This document shows, piece after piece, positions 6,826 through 15,846 of a stretch of 64,000 bases of DNA. The stretch's first letter is position 1. Each line of letters opens with the position of its first letter. The position numbers were made by a program, and so were the translations under genes. The notes under the pieces are model-generated. The model ran no database searches and had not been told where the DNA came from. It was given only the letters and a program-made list of their open reading frames with translations. This stretch comes from Christensenellaceae bacterium (GTDB lineage Bacteria > Bacillota > Clostridia > Christensenellales > Borkfalkiaceae), in contig CAQTYU010000002.1 of NCBI GenBank assembly GCA_948890655.1, positions 186,001 through 250,000 on the forward strand, read 5' to 3'.

Positions 6826-8583
6826 CTAAATTGCAAATTGACTGTTGTAAAGTTTGGCGTAGAAGCCGTTTTTAGCAAGTAGCTCCGCATGGGTGCCCTG
6901 TTCTATGATGTTGCCGCTGTTCATTACGAGAATGAGGTCGGCTTCCTTAACCGTCGAAAGCCTGTGCGCTACGATAAAGCTTGTTCTGCCGTCCATAAGG
7001 CGGGCGAAAGCTTCCTGAATTTTCTGTTCGGTGCGGGTATCGATTGACGAGGTCGCTTCATCCAAGATGAGCATCGGCGGCAGACAAAGCATAATTCTCG
7101 ATATGCAAAGAAGCTGTTTCTGCCCCTGCGAAAGATTGCCGCCATCCTCTGCCAAAACCGTGTCGTAGCCTTGCGGCATCTGCATAATAAAGTTATGCGC
7201 GTGCGCGGCTTTGGCTGCGGTTTCCACCTCTTCACGCGTGGCGCCCGCCTTGCCCATAGCTATATTTTCAAAAACCGTGCCGCTTTTAAGCCAGGTGTCC
7301 TGCAAAACCATTCCGTAGTTTTTGCGAAGCGACTTCCGCGTTACGTTTAAAATATCCTTGCCGTCAACCGAAATTTCGCCGCCGTCGGGATCGTAAAAGC
7401 GCATTAAAAGGTTTATAAGCGTCGTTTTGCCACAACCCGTGGGCCCGACGATAGCAATTCTCTGCCCCGCCTTTGCGCTGATATTCAGCCCCTCGATAAG
7501 TTTTTTGTCCTTTACGTACGAAAAAGATACGTCTTTGAATTCGATATCGCCTTTAACGTTTTCAAGCACCGCGGCGTTCTCCGCGTCGAGGGTTTGGGGC
7601 GTTTCGTCAATAATTTCGTAAATTCTGCCCGCGCACGCAACCGCGTTCTGAAGTTCGGTGACAACCCCCGAAATCTCGTTGAACGGCTTGGTGTACTGGT
7701 TGGCGTACGACAAAAGGTTCGAAAGCTTGCCGACCGTGAAAACGATTGGCAACGGCACGGCACATATAAGCATAAGCGCGCCCGCAAGCGCAACCGCCGC
7801 ATAAACCAGCGCGTTGACGAACCGAGTCGACGGATTGGTCAGCGACGAATAGAAAATCGATTTTAAAGAAGCTTTTGTAAGCCTGTCGTTAATTTCGTCG
7901 AAATTTTCGAGGTTTTCGTCCTCGCGGTTGAACGCTTTGACGACTTTGAGGTTCCCTATCATTTCGTCGATAAACGCGGTCTGCTCGCCGCGGATTTCCG
8001 AAGTCTTTTTAAACAGAAAATACGTGCGCGATGCGATGAACTTCGCAACAAACAGCGACAACGGCGTCAAAACGAAAACGATTAGCGCGATTATCCAGTT
8101 CATTGCGAACATTACGCCCAGAACTCCGATGATTGTCAGAACGCCCGTAAAGAGCTGTGTGAAGCCCATCAAAAGTCCGTCCGCAAATGCGTCCACGTCG
8201 GCAATTGCGCGCCCGACTATGTCGCCGTAAGAGTGCGCGTCGATAAACTTCAAAGGCAGTTTTTGCAGGTTTTTGAAGGCGCTTTCGCGAATATCCTTAA
8301 CCACGCGGTAGGTTATGCGGTTGTTGATAATGTTCATAAGCCACTGCGCAAGGCAGGTTATCGCGACGGTGACTCCGATTGCGATAAATTTTTCGAATAC
8401 CTTTTCAAGCGCGACTTCGCCGCCGACGAAAAGGTCGATTATCTGCCCGACGAATACGGGCGCAAGCAAGTTGCCCGCAACCGATACAAGCGCGAAAAAC
8501 ACGGTTGCCGCAACCCAGAATTTGTAGGGTTTAAGTTGTTTTAATATGCGTTTGAAAACGCCTTTGCGGGAGGGTTTAGCCAT
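6826..8583 (-). CDS. Heterodimeric ABC exporter, catalytic subunit
   Basis: An N-terminal six-helix exporter membrane domain (about residues 15-310) is followed by an ATPase domain with P-loop 'GPTGCGKTT', a Q-loop, signature 'LSQGQKQLL', Walker B 'MLILDEATSSID' with the catalytic Glu, and the switch His in 'VAHRLST'. These are the residues of the active site of a type IV exporter of the YheI/BmrC-BmrD or TM287/288 class. Its start directly abuts the stop of the partner gene upstream, so the two are co-translated. The substrate is unknown; lipids, peptides and drugs are all known for the family. Confidence 0.9.
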   Translation of the reverse strand: MAKPSRKGVFKRILKQLKPYKFWVAATVFFALVSVAGNLLAPVFVGQIIDLFVGGEVALEKVFEKFIAIGVTVAITCLAQWLMNIINNRITYRVVKDIRESAFKNLQKLPLKFIDAHSYGDIVGRAIADVDAFADGLLMGFTQLFTGVLTIIGVLGVMFAMNWIIALIVFVLTPLSLFVAKFIASRTYFLFKKTSEIRGEQTAFIDEMIGNLKVVKAFNREDENLENFDEINDRLTKASLKSIFYSSLTNPSTRFVNALVYAAVALAGALMLICAVPLPIVFTVGKLSNLLSYANQYTKPFNEISGVVTELQNAVACAGRIYEIIDETPQTLDAENAAVLENVKGDIEFKDVSFSYVKDKKLIEGLNISAKAGQRIAIVGPTGCGKTTLINLLMRFYDPDGGEISVDGKDILNVTRKSLRKNYGMVLQDTWLKSGTVFENIAMGKAGATREEVETAAKAAHAHNFIMQMPQGYDTVLAEDGGNLSQGQKQLLCISRIMLCLPPMLILDEATSSIDTRTEQKIQEAFARLMDGRTSFIVAHRLSTVKEADLILVMNSGNIIEQGTHAELLAKNGFYAKLYNSQFAI

Positions 8584-10314
8584 TTACGCACCCTCCTTTT
8601 CAAACTGCGAAAAGTAAATTTCGCGATAAATATCGCAGGTTTTTAAAAGCTCGTCGTGCGTGCCGAGTCCCACCGCCCTGCCGCCGTCGAGAACGATAAT
8701 TTTGTCAGCGTGCATAATAGACGAAGTGCGTTGCGAAACAATGAACACCGTGGGGTCGTATGGTAAGCCCTTTAAAGACTTTCTTAAATTCGCGTCGGTT
8801 GCGTAGTCCAAAGCCGAAGCGCTGTCGTCCAAAATGAGAATTTCGGGCTTTTTAACGAGTGCGCGGGCAATCGTCAACCTCTGCCGCTGTCCGCCCGAGA
8901 AGTTCTTGCCGCCTTGTTCGACTTTTTCGTCAAGCCCGCCGTCCTTCGCTTTTATCACGTCAAGCGCCTGCGCAGTTTCTATCGCCGACATAATCTCTTC
9001 ATCGGTGGCACTCTCCGCGCCCCACTGCATATTTTTGCGCACCGTTCCCTCAAAAAGAACGGCGCGTTGCGGCACGATTCCGCACTTGTCGCGCAGAATT
9101 TCGTCGCCGATTGCGTTGACGTTCACCCCGTCGATTAAAACTTCACCCGTCACCGCGTCGTAAAAGTGCGGTAGTAAATTCACAAGCGAAGTCTTGCCCG
9201 AACCCGTGCCGCCGATAATTCCGACGGTCTGACCGCGCTCGACGGTGAAGCTGATGTTTTCCAATGCGTTTATTGCGGCATTGCCGTAATTCAATGCTAC
9301 GTTTTTAAACTCTATGAAGTGCTCGTCCGAAACCTCTTCCACCGCGCTGTCCGCGCCCGATTTCAGCGAAGGCTGCATTTCTAAAATCTCGTTTATACGC
9401 CCCGCGCAAGCAAAGGACTTTGTGACGGTAATAATAAGGTTTGCAAGCTTGATTAGCTCTATTAAAATTTGGGACATATAGTTGTAAAGCGCCACAACCT
9501 GTCCCCTGTCAAGCGCCCCCGCATTGAACTTTATCGCGCCGACGTACATAAGCGCGATAATAGCCGCGTTAATAACTGCGTAAGTCAAAGGGTTCATTAA
9601 AGCAGAGATTTTACCGACAAAAAGCTGGGACTTCGTCAACTCTGCATTCTTTTTGTTATAGGACGCGACCTCGTCCTCTTCCTTGCAAAAAGCGCGAAGA
9701 ACGCGCGCACCCGTCAGGGTTTCACGCGTGGAAGTCGCAACTTCGTCAAGATTGCTCTGAACTTTTTTGTACAGCGGAATACTTACAAGCATTATTCCGA
9801 ACACGACGGCGCAAAGAACCGCGATAGTAATTGCAAATACTCCGCCTGCAAGCGTGCTTATCGTAAAGACCATTATCATTGCGCCGAAAACTATAAACGG
9901 CGAGCGCATAAACAGCCTTAAAACAAGGTTCACTCCCGACTGTATCTGATTTACGTCGCTGGTCATACGGGTAATCATTCTGCCCGTGCCGAGTTTGTCT
10001 ATCTGGGAATAAGAAAGCGACTGCATTTTGCCGAAAAGGTCGTGGCGAAGTTCCTTTGAAAACCCTACCGCCGCTTTTGCCGCAAAATACTGCGCGGCAA
10101 CCGCACTTATAAGCCCGACCACGCCCAGAGCAACGAGAATAAGGCAGGCGTAAATTACGTAAGAAACACTGCCGTTACCCGCGTCAATCTCGTTAATAAT
10201 CGCCGAAACTACGAGCGGAACAAACAGCTCGAACGCAGCTTCCAAAAGCTTGAAAAGGGGCGCGAGTACCGCCTGTGCTTTATAATGTCGAAGATATTTT
10301 AAAAGCTTCTTCAT
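8584..10314 (-). CDS. Heterodimeric ABC exporter, degenerate-site subunit
   Basis: It has the same layout as its partner: six membrane helices, then an ATPase with 'GGTGSGKTS' and 'FSGGQRQRL'. Walker B reads 'ILILDDSASALD', with Asp in place of the catalytic Glu, and the switch His is Gln ('VSQRTSS'). That is the usual mark of the non-catalytic half of an asymmetric heterodimer, so this pair should form one working exporter. I prefer the ATG at 10314; the TTG at 10320 is an alternative. A TATAAT box ends only about a dozen bases before the start, so the transcript would be almost leaderless. It heads the operon exporter subunit, exporter subunit, ABC-F. Confidence 0.9.
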   Translation of the reverse strand: MKKLLKYLRHYKAQAVLAPLFKLLEAAFELFVPLVVSAIINEIDAGNGSVSYVIYACLILVALGVVGLISAVAAQYFAAKAAVGFSKELRHDLFGKMQSLSYSQIDKLGTGRMITRMTSDVNQIQSGVNLVLRLFMRSPFIVFGAMIMVFTISTLAGGVFAITIAVLCAVVFGIMLVSIPLYKKVQSNLDEVATSTRETLTGARVLRAFCKEEDEVASYNKKNAELTKSQLFVGKISALMNPLTYAVINAAIIALMYVGAIKFNAGALDRGQVVALYNYMSQILIELIKLANLIITVTKSFACAGRINEILEMQPSLKSGADSAVEEVSDEHFIEFKNVALNYGNAAINALENISFTVERGQTVGIIGGTGSGKTSLVNLLPHFYDAVTGEVLIDGVNVNAIGDEILRDKCGIVPQRAVLFEGTVRKNMQWGAESATDEEIMSAIETAQALDVIKAKDGGLDEKVEQGGKNFSGGQRQRLTIARALVKKPEILILDDSASALDYATDANLRKSLKGLPYDPTVFIVSQRTSSIMHADKIIVLDGGRAVGLGTHDELLKTCDIYREIYFSQFEKEGA

Positions 10315-10325
10315 ATCCAATCCGA

Positions 10326-10354
10326 ATTATACCAAATACGGAAATAAAAAGCAA
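10326..10354 (-). promoter_or_regulatory. Promoter of the ABC exporter operon
   Basis: Perfect TATAAT (10326-10331) with a weak -35 TTGCTT (10349-10354) at 17 bases on the minus strand. It lies in the 80-base divergent space before the methyltransferase. Confidence 0.55.
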
Positions 10355-10394
10355 ATCTATTGCATTTGTTTGCGCAATTTGATAAACTTTGATT

Positions 10395-11558
10395 ATGGCT
10401 TACAAAGTTTATCTTAAAAAAGGCGAAGAAAAACGTATCGTCGCGGGGCACAGCTGGGTTTACGCCAACGAAGTCGCGAAAATCGACGGCAAGGACAAGA
10501 ACGGCTCGCTTGCCGAGGTCTACTCCTTTGACGGCAGATTTATCGGCAAGGGGTATATCAACCACGCTTCCAAAATTCTGGTGCGGGTGTTTATCCGCGG
10601 TAACGAAACCGACGACGAAGAATATTATCTGAACGCGATAAAAACCGCGAACGATTACCGCAAAAAACTTGGCTATTATAACTGCTACCGTGCCGTGTTT
10701 GCGGAAGCCGACAACCTGCCCGCGCTGATAGTCGATAAATACGGCGATTATCTTGCCGTGCAGTGTCTTTCCCTTGGTATAGATTTGCGTAAACAGCTTA
10801 TTTGCAACTGCCTTGTAAAGCTGTTTTCGCCCAAAGGAATTTTCGAAAGAAGCGACGTTGCCGTAAGAAAAAAAGAGGGCTTGCCCGAAATGAAGCAAGT
10901 TTTATACGGCGAAGTGCCCGACTACGTCGAAATTGTCGAAAACGGATTGAAGATGCTTGTAGACATTAAAAACGGACAGAAAACAGGGTATTTCCTTGAC
11001 CAGAAAGAAAACCGCTTTACTGTAAGGAAGTACTGTCGCGGAGAAGTTTTAGACTGCTTTTGCAACAGCGGCGGGTTTTCGTTGAACGCATCCACCGTTG
11101 CTGACAAAGTTTTGGCTTGCGATATATCCGAACTTGCGCTTAAAAACGTGCGCGATAACGCAAGGCTTAACGGCGTAAAAAATATAGAAACCTTATGCGG
11201 CGACGTTTTCGAGGTTTTAAGAACGTTCAGAAAAGAAAAACGACTATTCGATACCGTAATTTTGGACCCTCCCGCCTTTTGCAAAACTGCAGACGAAGTG
11301 AAAGACGCTTACCGCGGCTACAAGGATATTAACCTCACAGCAATGAAGATTGTAAAAAGCGGCGGTTTCCTGATTACCTGCTCCTGCTCACACTATATGA
11401 CAACGACTTTGTTTGAAAAGATGTTGATTGAAGCCGCCAAAGAAAGCGGCAGAACGTTGCGCTATGTTGAAATAAAAACGCAAGCACCCGACCACCCCGC
11501 GCTACTGTCCGCGGAAGAAACGCATTATCTGAAATTTATAGTATTACAAGTCGTATAA
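10395..11558 (+). CDS. RlmI-like class I SAM-dependent rRNA methyltransferase
   Basis: The N-terminal 75 residues form a PUA RNA-binding domain ('RIVAGHSWVYANEV'), followed by the RlmI-type linker domain ('ALIVDKYGDYLAVQ') and a Rossmann methyltransferase with SAM-binding 'VLDCFCNSGGFSLNA', acidic 'ACDIS' and 'ILDPPAFCK'. The late 'TCSCSHYM' carries the Cys expected for an m5C enzyme. RlmI methylates a cytosine in 23S rRNA, and this is the most probable role, though the exact target cannot be read from sequence. The ATG at 10395 is chosen over the upstream TTG at 10389; no strong ribosome site is seen. It is a single gene, divergent from the exporter operon and closed by a strong terminator. 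Confidence 0.85.
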   Translation: MAYKVYLKKGEEKRIVAGHSWVYANEVAKIDGKDKNGSLAEVYSFDGRFIGKGYINHASKILVRVFIRGNETDDEEYYLNAIKTANDYRKKLGYYNCYRAVFAEADNLPALIVDKYGDYLAVQCLSLGIDLRKQLICNCLVKLFSPKGIFERSDVAVRKKEGLPEMKQVLYGEVPDYVEIVENGLKMLVDIKNGQKTGYFLDQKENRFTVRKYCRGEVLDCFCNSGGFSLNASTVADKVLACDISELALKNVRDNARLNGVKNIETLCGDVFEVLRTFRKEKRLFDTVILDPPAFCKTADEVKDAYRGYKDINLTAMKIVKSGGFLITCSCSHYMTTTLFEKMLIEAAKESGRTLRYVEIKTQAPDHPALLSAEETHYLKFIVLQVV

Positions 11559-11590
11559 AAAAGGCGCGCCATACGGCGCGCCTTTAATAA
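11558..11590. terminator. Shared terminator, methyltransferase and aminopeptidase
   Basis: An 11-bp perfect stem (11560-11570 with 11575-11585) with A and T runs at its ends sits between two convergent genes and should work both ways. Confidence 0.85.
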
Positions 11591-11600
11591 ATTTATCCGA

Positions 11601-12827
11601 TTAAATTGCCCAGTTGCCGTCTTTAAAGACCTGCACCCGCTTACCGTCCTTGGTCACGCCGACAATCGACATATCCGCGTTGCCAATCATAAAGTCAACG
11701 TGTATCATCGAGCTGTTGACGCCCAATCTTTCACATTCTTCGACGGTATACTTTTCGTAGTTTTCAAGGCAGTTGTTGAAGCCCCTGCCGAGTGCCAAAT
11801 GACAGCTCGCGTTCTCGTCGAAAAGCGTATTGTAAAAAAGTACGCCCGTATTGTTGATGGGTGAATCGTGTGCAATAAGCGCCACCTCACCAAGGTAAGC
11901 CGCGCCCTCGTCCATAGAAATCATTTTTTCCAGAAGGTCCTGATTTTTCTCGGCGTAAACTTCAATCGCTTTGCCGTTTTCAAAGCGTACCCAGAAATTT
12001 TCGATCAGCTTGCCCTGATAAGACAAGGGCTTCGTAGCAACGACTTTCCCTTCCGCCTTGCCGCGCAAAGGTGTCGTAAAAACTTCTTCGCTCGGAATAT
12101 TGGGGTTATAGTAGATATTGCTGTCAAGCGTGTACTCGCCACCGCCGAGGAAAATTCCCTTTTCGTTTAAACCGACTTTAAAATCGGTACCGTTCGCGCT
12201 CTTGTATTCGAGGCTTGCAAACTTGTAATCGTTCAAGAATTTGCAACGCTTCGCAAGGTTTTCGTTATGCTCTTTCCAAGCCTTTATGGGGTTGTCGTCC
12301 ACGCGAGAAGTGTATAAAATGGCTTCCCAAAGCTTTTCTATTGCCTTCTTGTCAGAAAGCTCGGGGAAGACTTTCTTAGCCCACTCTTTACCGGGCACTG
12401 CGGCAATACACCACTGATATTTGTTCTCCATCGCGTCGCGATAAGGCTTAATAATCGGGTAACGCGCCATACCCGCCTTTGCTATCTTTTCGCTGTCGGT
12501 GCCGTTCAAGCCGTCGGGGTCGTCAGATTCGAGCCAAAGCTTGCACGCAAGCGTATCCACCTTTTCCTGTAACTCCGCCTTTTCCACGTCAGTTACTTCC
12601 GAAAGTGTCGCAAGGCTTCTGTAATTGTAGTTGAGCTTTGTCACGGGCATATACGACCAATTGACTTTGACGCGCTTAGCTCCCGCTTTATAGCACTCTT
12701 CAACTACCATAGCCACAAAATCGGGCTGGTCGAGTCCGCAGTCGATGAATACATGCTGACCCTTTTTAACGTTCAAGCCGCACTTAACTATAAGTTTTGC
12801 GTATTTTTTCAATCTCGATTTCTGCAT
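11601..12827 (-). CDS. M29-family metallo-aminopeptidase
   Basis: The full length matches the thermophilic aminopeptidase family (AmpS/AmpT, peptidase M29, about 410 residues). The metal-binding motifs of the C-terminal half are present: 'NIPSEEVFTTP', 'SMDEGAAYLGEVAL', 'ASCHLALG' and 'MIHVDFMIG', giving the usual Glu, Glu, His, His and Asp ligands. There is no signal peptide, so it acts in the cytoplasm, removing N-terminal residues from peptides. That would suit the end of the peptide uptake route encoded further right, although it is not in that operon. An AAGGTGG precedes the ATG by four bases. Confidence 0.92.
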   Translation of the reverse strand: MQKSRLKKYAKLIVKCGLNVKKGQHVFIDCGLDQPDFVAMVVEECYKAGAKRVKVNWSYMPVTKLNYNYRSLATLSEVTDVEKAELQEKVDTLACKLWLESDDPDGLNGTDSEKIAKAGMARYPIIKPYRDAMENKYQWCIAAVPGKEWAKKVFPELSDKKAIEKLWEAILYTSRVDDNPIKAWKEHNENLAKRCKFLNDYKFASLEYKSANGTDFKVGLNEKGIFLGGGEYTLDSNIYYNPNIPSEEVFTTPLRGKAEGKVVATKPLSYQGKLIENFWVRFENGKAIEVYAEKNQDLLEKMISMDEGAAYLGEVALIAHDSPINNTGVLFYNTLFDENASCHLALGRGFNNCLENYEKYTVEECERLGVNSSMIHVDFMIGNADMSIVGVTKDGKRVQVFKDGNWAI

Positions 12828-12855
12828 AATTCCACCTTAAAATTAATTTAGGTTA

Positions 12856-12885
12856 ATTATAGCACATTTGAATTTAATTATGCAA
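12856..12885 (-). promoter_or_regulatory. Promoter of the aminopeptidase
   Basis: TTGCAT (12880-12885), 18 bases, then TATAAT (12856-12861). The -35 overlaps the end of the upstream DUF4177 gene. Confidence 0.6.
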
Positions 12886-13075
12886 GAACTTCCGTTTCAA
12901 AAATCAGATCCATTTCTATTATTTTTCCGCTGGGTCCTTGTACCGTTGGAATACTCCCTTTATATTCGTATCCCCTTGCGGTGTACTCTTCTATAACCCT
13001 TCTGTGCTCCGAAAAGATTGCGTTCATTACGGGATTATTTTTGACTTTAACAGTTACAAATTCGTATTTTTTCAT
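12878..13075 (-). CDS. DUF4177-family small protein
   Basis: The 65-residue protein beginning 'MKKYEFVTVKVK' and ending with a beta strand 'IIEMDLIFE' is typical of DUF4177, a small cytoplasmic alpha/beta domain of unknown function. It follows the ABC permease by 12 bases and probably ends that operon. An AAGGTG ribosome site precedes the ATG. It could be a small regulator or accessory of the transporter; nothing in the sequence proves this. Confidence 0.8.
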   Translation of the reverse strand: MKKYEFVTVKVKNNPVMNAIFSEHRRVIEEYTARGYEYKGSIPTVQGPSGKIIEMDLIFETEVLA

Positions 13076-13087
13076 TATTTAATCACC

Positions 13088-14002
13088 TTACTTCTTTTTA
13101 TTTTTGATTATAACTATTGCAACGTAAGCCGCAAGCAATACCGCACAAGTTCCCAAAAGTATACCGTACATTGCGCCAAGGGGAATTTCCGTGCCGAAAA
13201 CCGTTATGTTAGCGTCAAAACCCGACTTAATACCCTCAATAACTTCGGCGGGAATGCCCTCGTCGGCAAACGCTTCAAGATAGCCGTTCATATAATGGTT
13301 GCGCATAATTCCCACGCCGTAAGTCCCGGGCAGACAGCAAAGCACATTTCGTAAGCCTTCGGAAAACTGCGAAAACGGCATATACGCGCCGCAAATAAAC
13401 CCGTACATCGATGAAACAAGGGTCGAAACAGCCGACAGCCCGCCTTGATTTTTAATAAAACTTTCAACAACGCCGGCAAGCAACGTTCCGAAAAGCGTGC
13501 AACAGAAAATATCGACGATTATCATAAATGCGTCGCCTACCGAAATATACCAACCCACGCACGCGAGATAGATATGCCCAAGCAACATAATTACGGTAAG
13601 AACGATAAACGTTACAAAAAAGTTGGAAATAAAATAAGAGATAGAAACCGTCGTGCCCTTTACAGAGGAAACTTTGAAATCGTTCAGGCTCCCTTCCATT
13701 TTGTCCATAACCATAATGGTATTCGAGCAGAACCCGACCGTAACCGCACTTACGCTTAAGACGGATGACATAAGCCACGCTCCGACAACGCCGTTAATTA
13801 TTCTTTCGTCGACTTCGAACCCCTCGGGTATAGCTGAGTTGAAGCTGTCCAGATACACGTTCCGCAAGAATGTTACAAACAGTACTAAAAGAATAAGCGG
13901 CGTTATAAGCGAAATAAAGAAAGTAAACTTATCTTTAAAATAGCACTTAGTATTGCGCGAAACCAACGAAATAAGCTTTTTATATTCAACCGTAGCAGAC
14001 AT
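13088..14002 (-). CDS. ABC-2 type transporter permease
   Basis: About six membrane helices in the ABC-2 arrangement are visible: a first helix near residues 25-45, an external loop, then five helices to the C-terminus, which ends in a Lys-rich tail. 'MVMDKMEGSLNDFKVSSVK' is the cytoplasmic coupling-helix region of DrrB/NodJ-like permeases. I start at the ATG at 14002, eight bases after GGAGGG; the GTG at 14011 would lie inside the upstream gene. It is the membrane half of an efflux pump with the ATPase ending at 14004. Confidence 0.88.
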   Translation of the reverse strand: MSATVEYKKLISLVSRNTKCYFKDKFTFFISLITPLILLVLFVTFLRNVYLDSFNSAIPEGFEVDERIINGVVGAWLMSSVLSVSAVTVGFCSNTIMVMDKMEGSLNDFKVSSVKGTTVSISYFISNFFVTFIVLTVIMLLGHIYLACVGWYISVGDAFMIIVDIFCCTLFGTLLAGVVESFIKNQGGLSAVSTLVSSMYGFICGAYMPFSQFSEGLRNVLCCLPGTYGVGIMRNHYMNGYLEAFADEGIPAEVIEGIKSGFDANITVFGTEIPLGAMYGILLGTCAVLLAAYVAIVIIKNKKK

Positions 14003-14003
14003 C

Positions 14004-14912
14004 TTAAGCACCCTCCAAATCTTTACCCGTAACTTTCAAAAACACGTTGTCCATATCGCCCTTTAAAACCTCGAAGTCCGTAAATAACGCAGGGTATTTT
14101 TTAATTATCTCAGTCGCTTCGTTCGTCTTTTTTAGTTCAACTTCCAGAAAGCCGCGTTCCCTTTTAAGCCCGTAGCCCAAAGGCGCAAGCAACTTTTCCG
14201 CCTCGTCTATATCCGAATAAATTCTTATGTAGTCGTTTGCATAGCTGTTTTTCAGCTCGTGCGGTGTACCCTCGGCAACTTTTTTGCCGCTGTCGAGAAT
14301 AACCACATAGTCGGCTTCCGCCGCTTCTTCCATATAATGCGTAGTTAAAAATACCGTCAGTCCGCTCTCTTTGCGCAGTTTATCGATAACGCTCCACACC
14401 GTTTTGCGCGTTTTGGGGTCAAGCCCCGTCGTAGGTTCGTCCAAAATTAAAAGCTTGGGGTTATGAAACAGCCCGCGCGCAATATCGATTCTTCTCTTCT
14501 GCCCGCCCGAAAGTTTACCGATAGGGCGCTTTAAAATTTCTTTCAAATCGAGAAGTTCGCACATTTCTTCAAGTCGGGTTCTAAATTCTTTCCCGAAAAT
14601 TCCGTACAGCGCCGCGCGCGATTTCAGATTGTCGTAAACGGACAGCTTTTTATCTAAGACCGAATTTTGGAACACAATACCTATACTGCCCTTTATTTTG
14701 TCGGCAGTTTCGTCTATATCGTAGCCGCAAACGCGCACCTTGCCGCCGTCTTTTTTAAGCGTTCCGCTGATAATATTTATCGTCGTGGACTTGCCCGCGC
14801 CGTTTATCCCGAGAAAAGCAAAAAGCTCCCCCTCTTTCACCTTGAACGAAACCCCGTCCACAGCTTTTACGTCTTTAAACGATTTTTCAAGATTATCGAT
14901 TTCGATTATCAT
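14004..14912 (-). CDS. ABC-2 transporter ATPase, DrrA-like
   Basis: The ATPase domain fills residues 1-230 with P-loop 'GINGAGKST', signature 'LSGGQKRRIDIARGLF', Walker B 'LLILDEPTTGLD' and switch 'TTHYMEEA'. A C-terminal DrrA-type extension follows. It drives the permease encoded next and starts within the stop of the TetR gene (ATGA overlap), so regulator and pump are translationally coupled. Drug, bacteriocin or lipid efflux is the usual role; the substrate is unknown. Confidence 0.92.
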   Translation of the reverse strand: MIIEIDNLEKSFKDVKAVDGVSFKVKEGELFAFLGINGAGKSTTINIISGTLKKDGGKVRVCGYDIDETADKIKGSIGIVFQNSVLDKKLSVYDNLKSRAALYGIFGKEFRTRLEEMCELLDLKEILKRPIGKLSGGQKRRIDIARGLFHNPKLLILDEPTTGLDPKTRKTVWSVIDKLRKESGLTVFLTTHYMEEAAEADYVVILDSGKKVAEGTPHELKNSYANDYIRIYSDIDEAEKLLAPLGYGLKRERGFLEVELKKTNEATEIIKKYPALFTDFEVLKGDMDNVFLKVTGKDLEGA

Positions 14913-15469
14913 CTATTCTCTCCTTTCAATTGCTTAATAGCTCCGAAATACGCATCCGTTAACATTTGACTGACGGTTTCCCAGTCGATGTCGATATATT
15001 CAGTAGCGAATATCGTCGCTACGCCGTGAACGAATATCCACATATGCATATGAAGCCTGTTCGCCTCGTCCTGATACAGTCCGTAGTTTTTCATAATCAT
15101 TAAAACCGTATTATCGAAAATCTGCTGCGTACCGTCGGCGATCATATCGCGGTGCATCATAGCGTATTTAAACAGCTCTTTGTCCTGTTTGGCAAAACGG
15201 ATATACCCCATACCCACGGCTTTATATTTTTCGTACTTTCCGCTTGCCACCTCGTCGTCCATATACTTCTGAAAAACTTCAATGACCTTTTTATCCACTT
15301 GTTTCTTTAAATCATCGATTCCGTTAAACGACAGATATATGGGCTGGGTTGAACAGTTGCACCGTTTTGCAAGCGAACGCATATTTAGCGCCGCTATTCC
15401 ACCCTCCCGAACAATTTGAAGCGCGGTATTTAAAATTTCCTCTTTCGTAACGATTTTTTTCGCAGGCAT
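14909..15469 (-). CDS. TetR-family repressor of the ABC-2 pump
   Basis: Residues 1-55 form a TetR N-terminal helix-turn-helix ('TKEEILNTALQIVREGG', 'NMRSLAKRCNCSTQPIY'); the rest is an all-helical ligand-binding and dimer domain. I start at the ATG at 15469 after GAGGTGG, giving MPAKK; the longer frame lacks a ribosome site. It is first in the operon it should control, with tandem palindromic operators in front. Ligand release of the repressor would turn on the pump. Confidence 0.88.
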   Translation of the reverse strand: MPAKKIVTKEEILNTALQIVREGGIAALNMRSLAKRCNCSTQPIYLSFNGIDDLKKQVDKKVIEVFQKYMDDEVASGKYEKYKAVGMGYIRFAKQDKELFKYAMMHRDMIADGTQQIFDNTVLMIMKNYGLYQDEANRLHMHMWIFVHGVATIFATEYIDIDWETVSQMLTDAYFGAIKQLKGENR

Positions 15470-15482
15470 GTACCACCTCAAA

Positions 15483-15514
15483 AATAACACAAGTTATTAA
15501 TAACAATTGTTATT
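15483..15514. promoter_or_regulatory. Tandem TetR operators
   Basis: Two adjacent 16-bp palindromes (15483-15498 and 15499-15514), each AATAAC, four bases, GTTATT, overlap the -10 box and transcription start of the tetR promoter. Identical arms in two copies make chance unlikely. Confidence 0.8.
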
Positions 15515-15540
15515 TTATCATGGGTGAATTATGCTGTCAA
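15512..15540 (-). promoter_or_regulatory. Promoter of the tetR-ABC operon
   Basis: Perfect TTGACA (15535-15540), 17 bases, TAAAAT (15512-15517) on the minus strand. The operators begin inside its -10 box. Confidence 0.85.
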
Positions 15541-15569
15541 GCATTTTCTACAAAATGCCGCAAAAATAT

Positions 15570-15608
15570 CTCCAAGGAGCTATTTTTTATAATTATAACT
15601 CCATGGAG
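15570..15608 (+). promoter_or_regulatory. Paired operators and promoter of the XRE gene
   Basis: CTCCAAGGAG (15570-15579) and the perfect palindrome CTCCATGGAG (15599-15608) lie 29 bases apart, centre to centre. A TATAAT box (15588-15593) lies between them. The layout suggests autorepression by the XRE protein; no good -35 is visible. Confidence 0.6.
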
Positions 15609-15621
15609 ATATACTGTCAAT

Positions 15622-15834
15622 ATGATTAACTTAAAATTTGCGGAAAATTTAAAACTTTTAATGCAAGAAACGAACGTCAATCAAGTAATGCTTGCAAATG
15701 AAATTAAAATTTCGCAAAGCGCGATAAGCGCGTGGCTTTTAAACAAAAAAGAACCGAGTATTACCAGCCTTTGGCTATTGGCGGATTTTTTTAATTGTAC
15801 GGTCGATGAACTTATCGGAAGAAGTAATTTTTAA
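15622..15834 (+). CDS. Small XRE-family repressor
   Basis: The 70-residue protein is essentially one Cro/C1-type helix-turn-helix: 'LKLLMQETNVNQVMLANEI' then 'SQSAISAWLLNKKEPSI' and a short dimer tail 'CTVDELIGRSNF'. I start at the ATG at 15622 because the upstream extension has no XRE homology and would read through the operators. Such stand-alone proteins usually repress themselves and few other targets. Its only neighbour on the same strand is closed off by a terminator, so the wider target is unknown. Confidence 0.85.
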   Translation: MINLKFAENLKLLMQETNVNQVMLANEIKISQSAISAWLLNKKEPSITSLWLLADFFNCTVDELIGRSNF

Positions 15835-15846
15835 TTTATAACGTGA

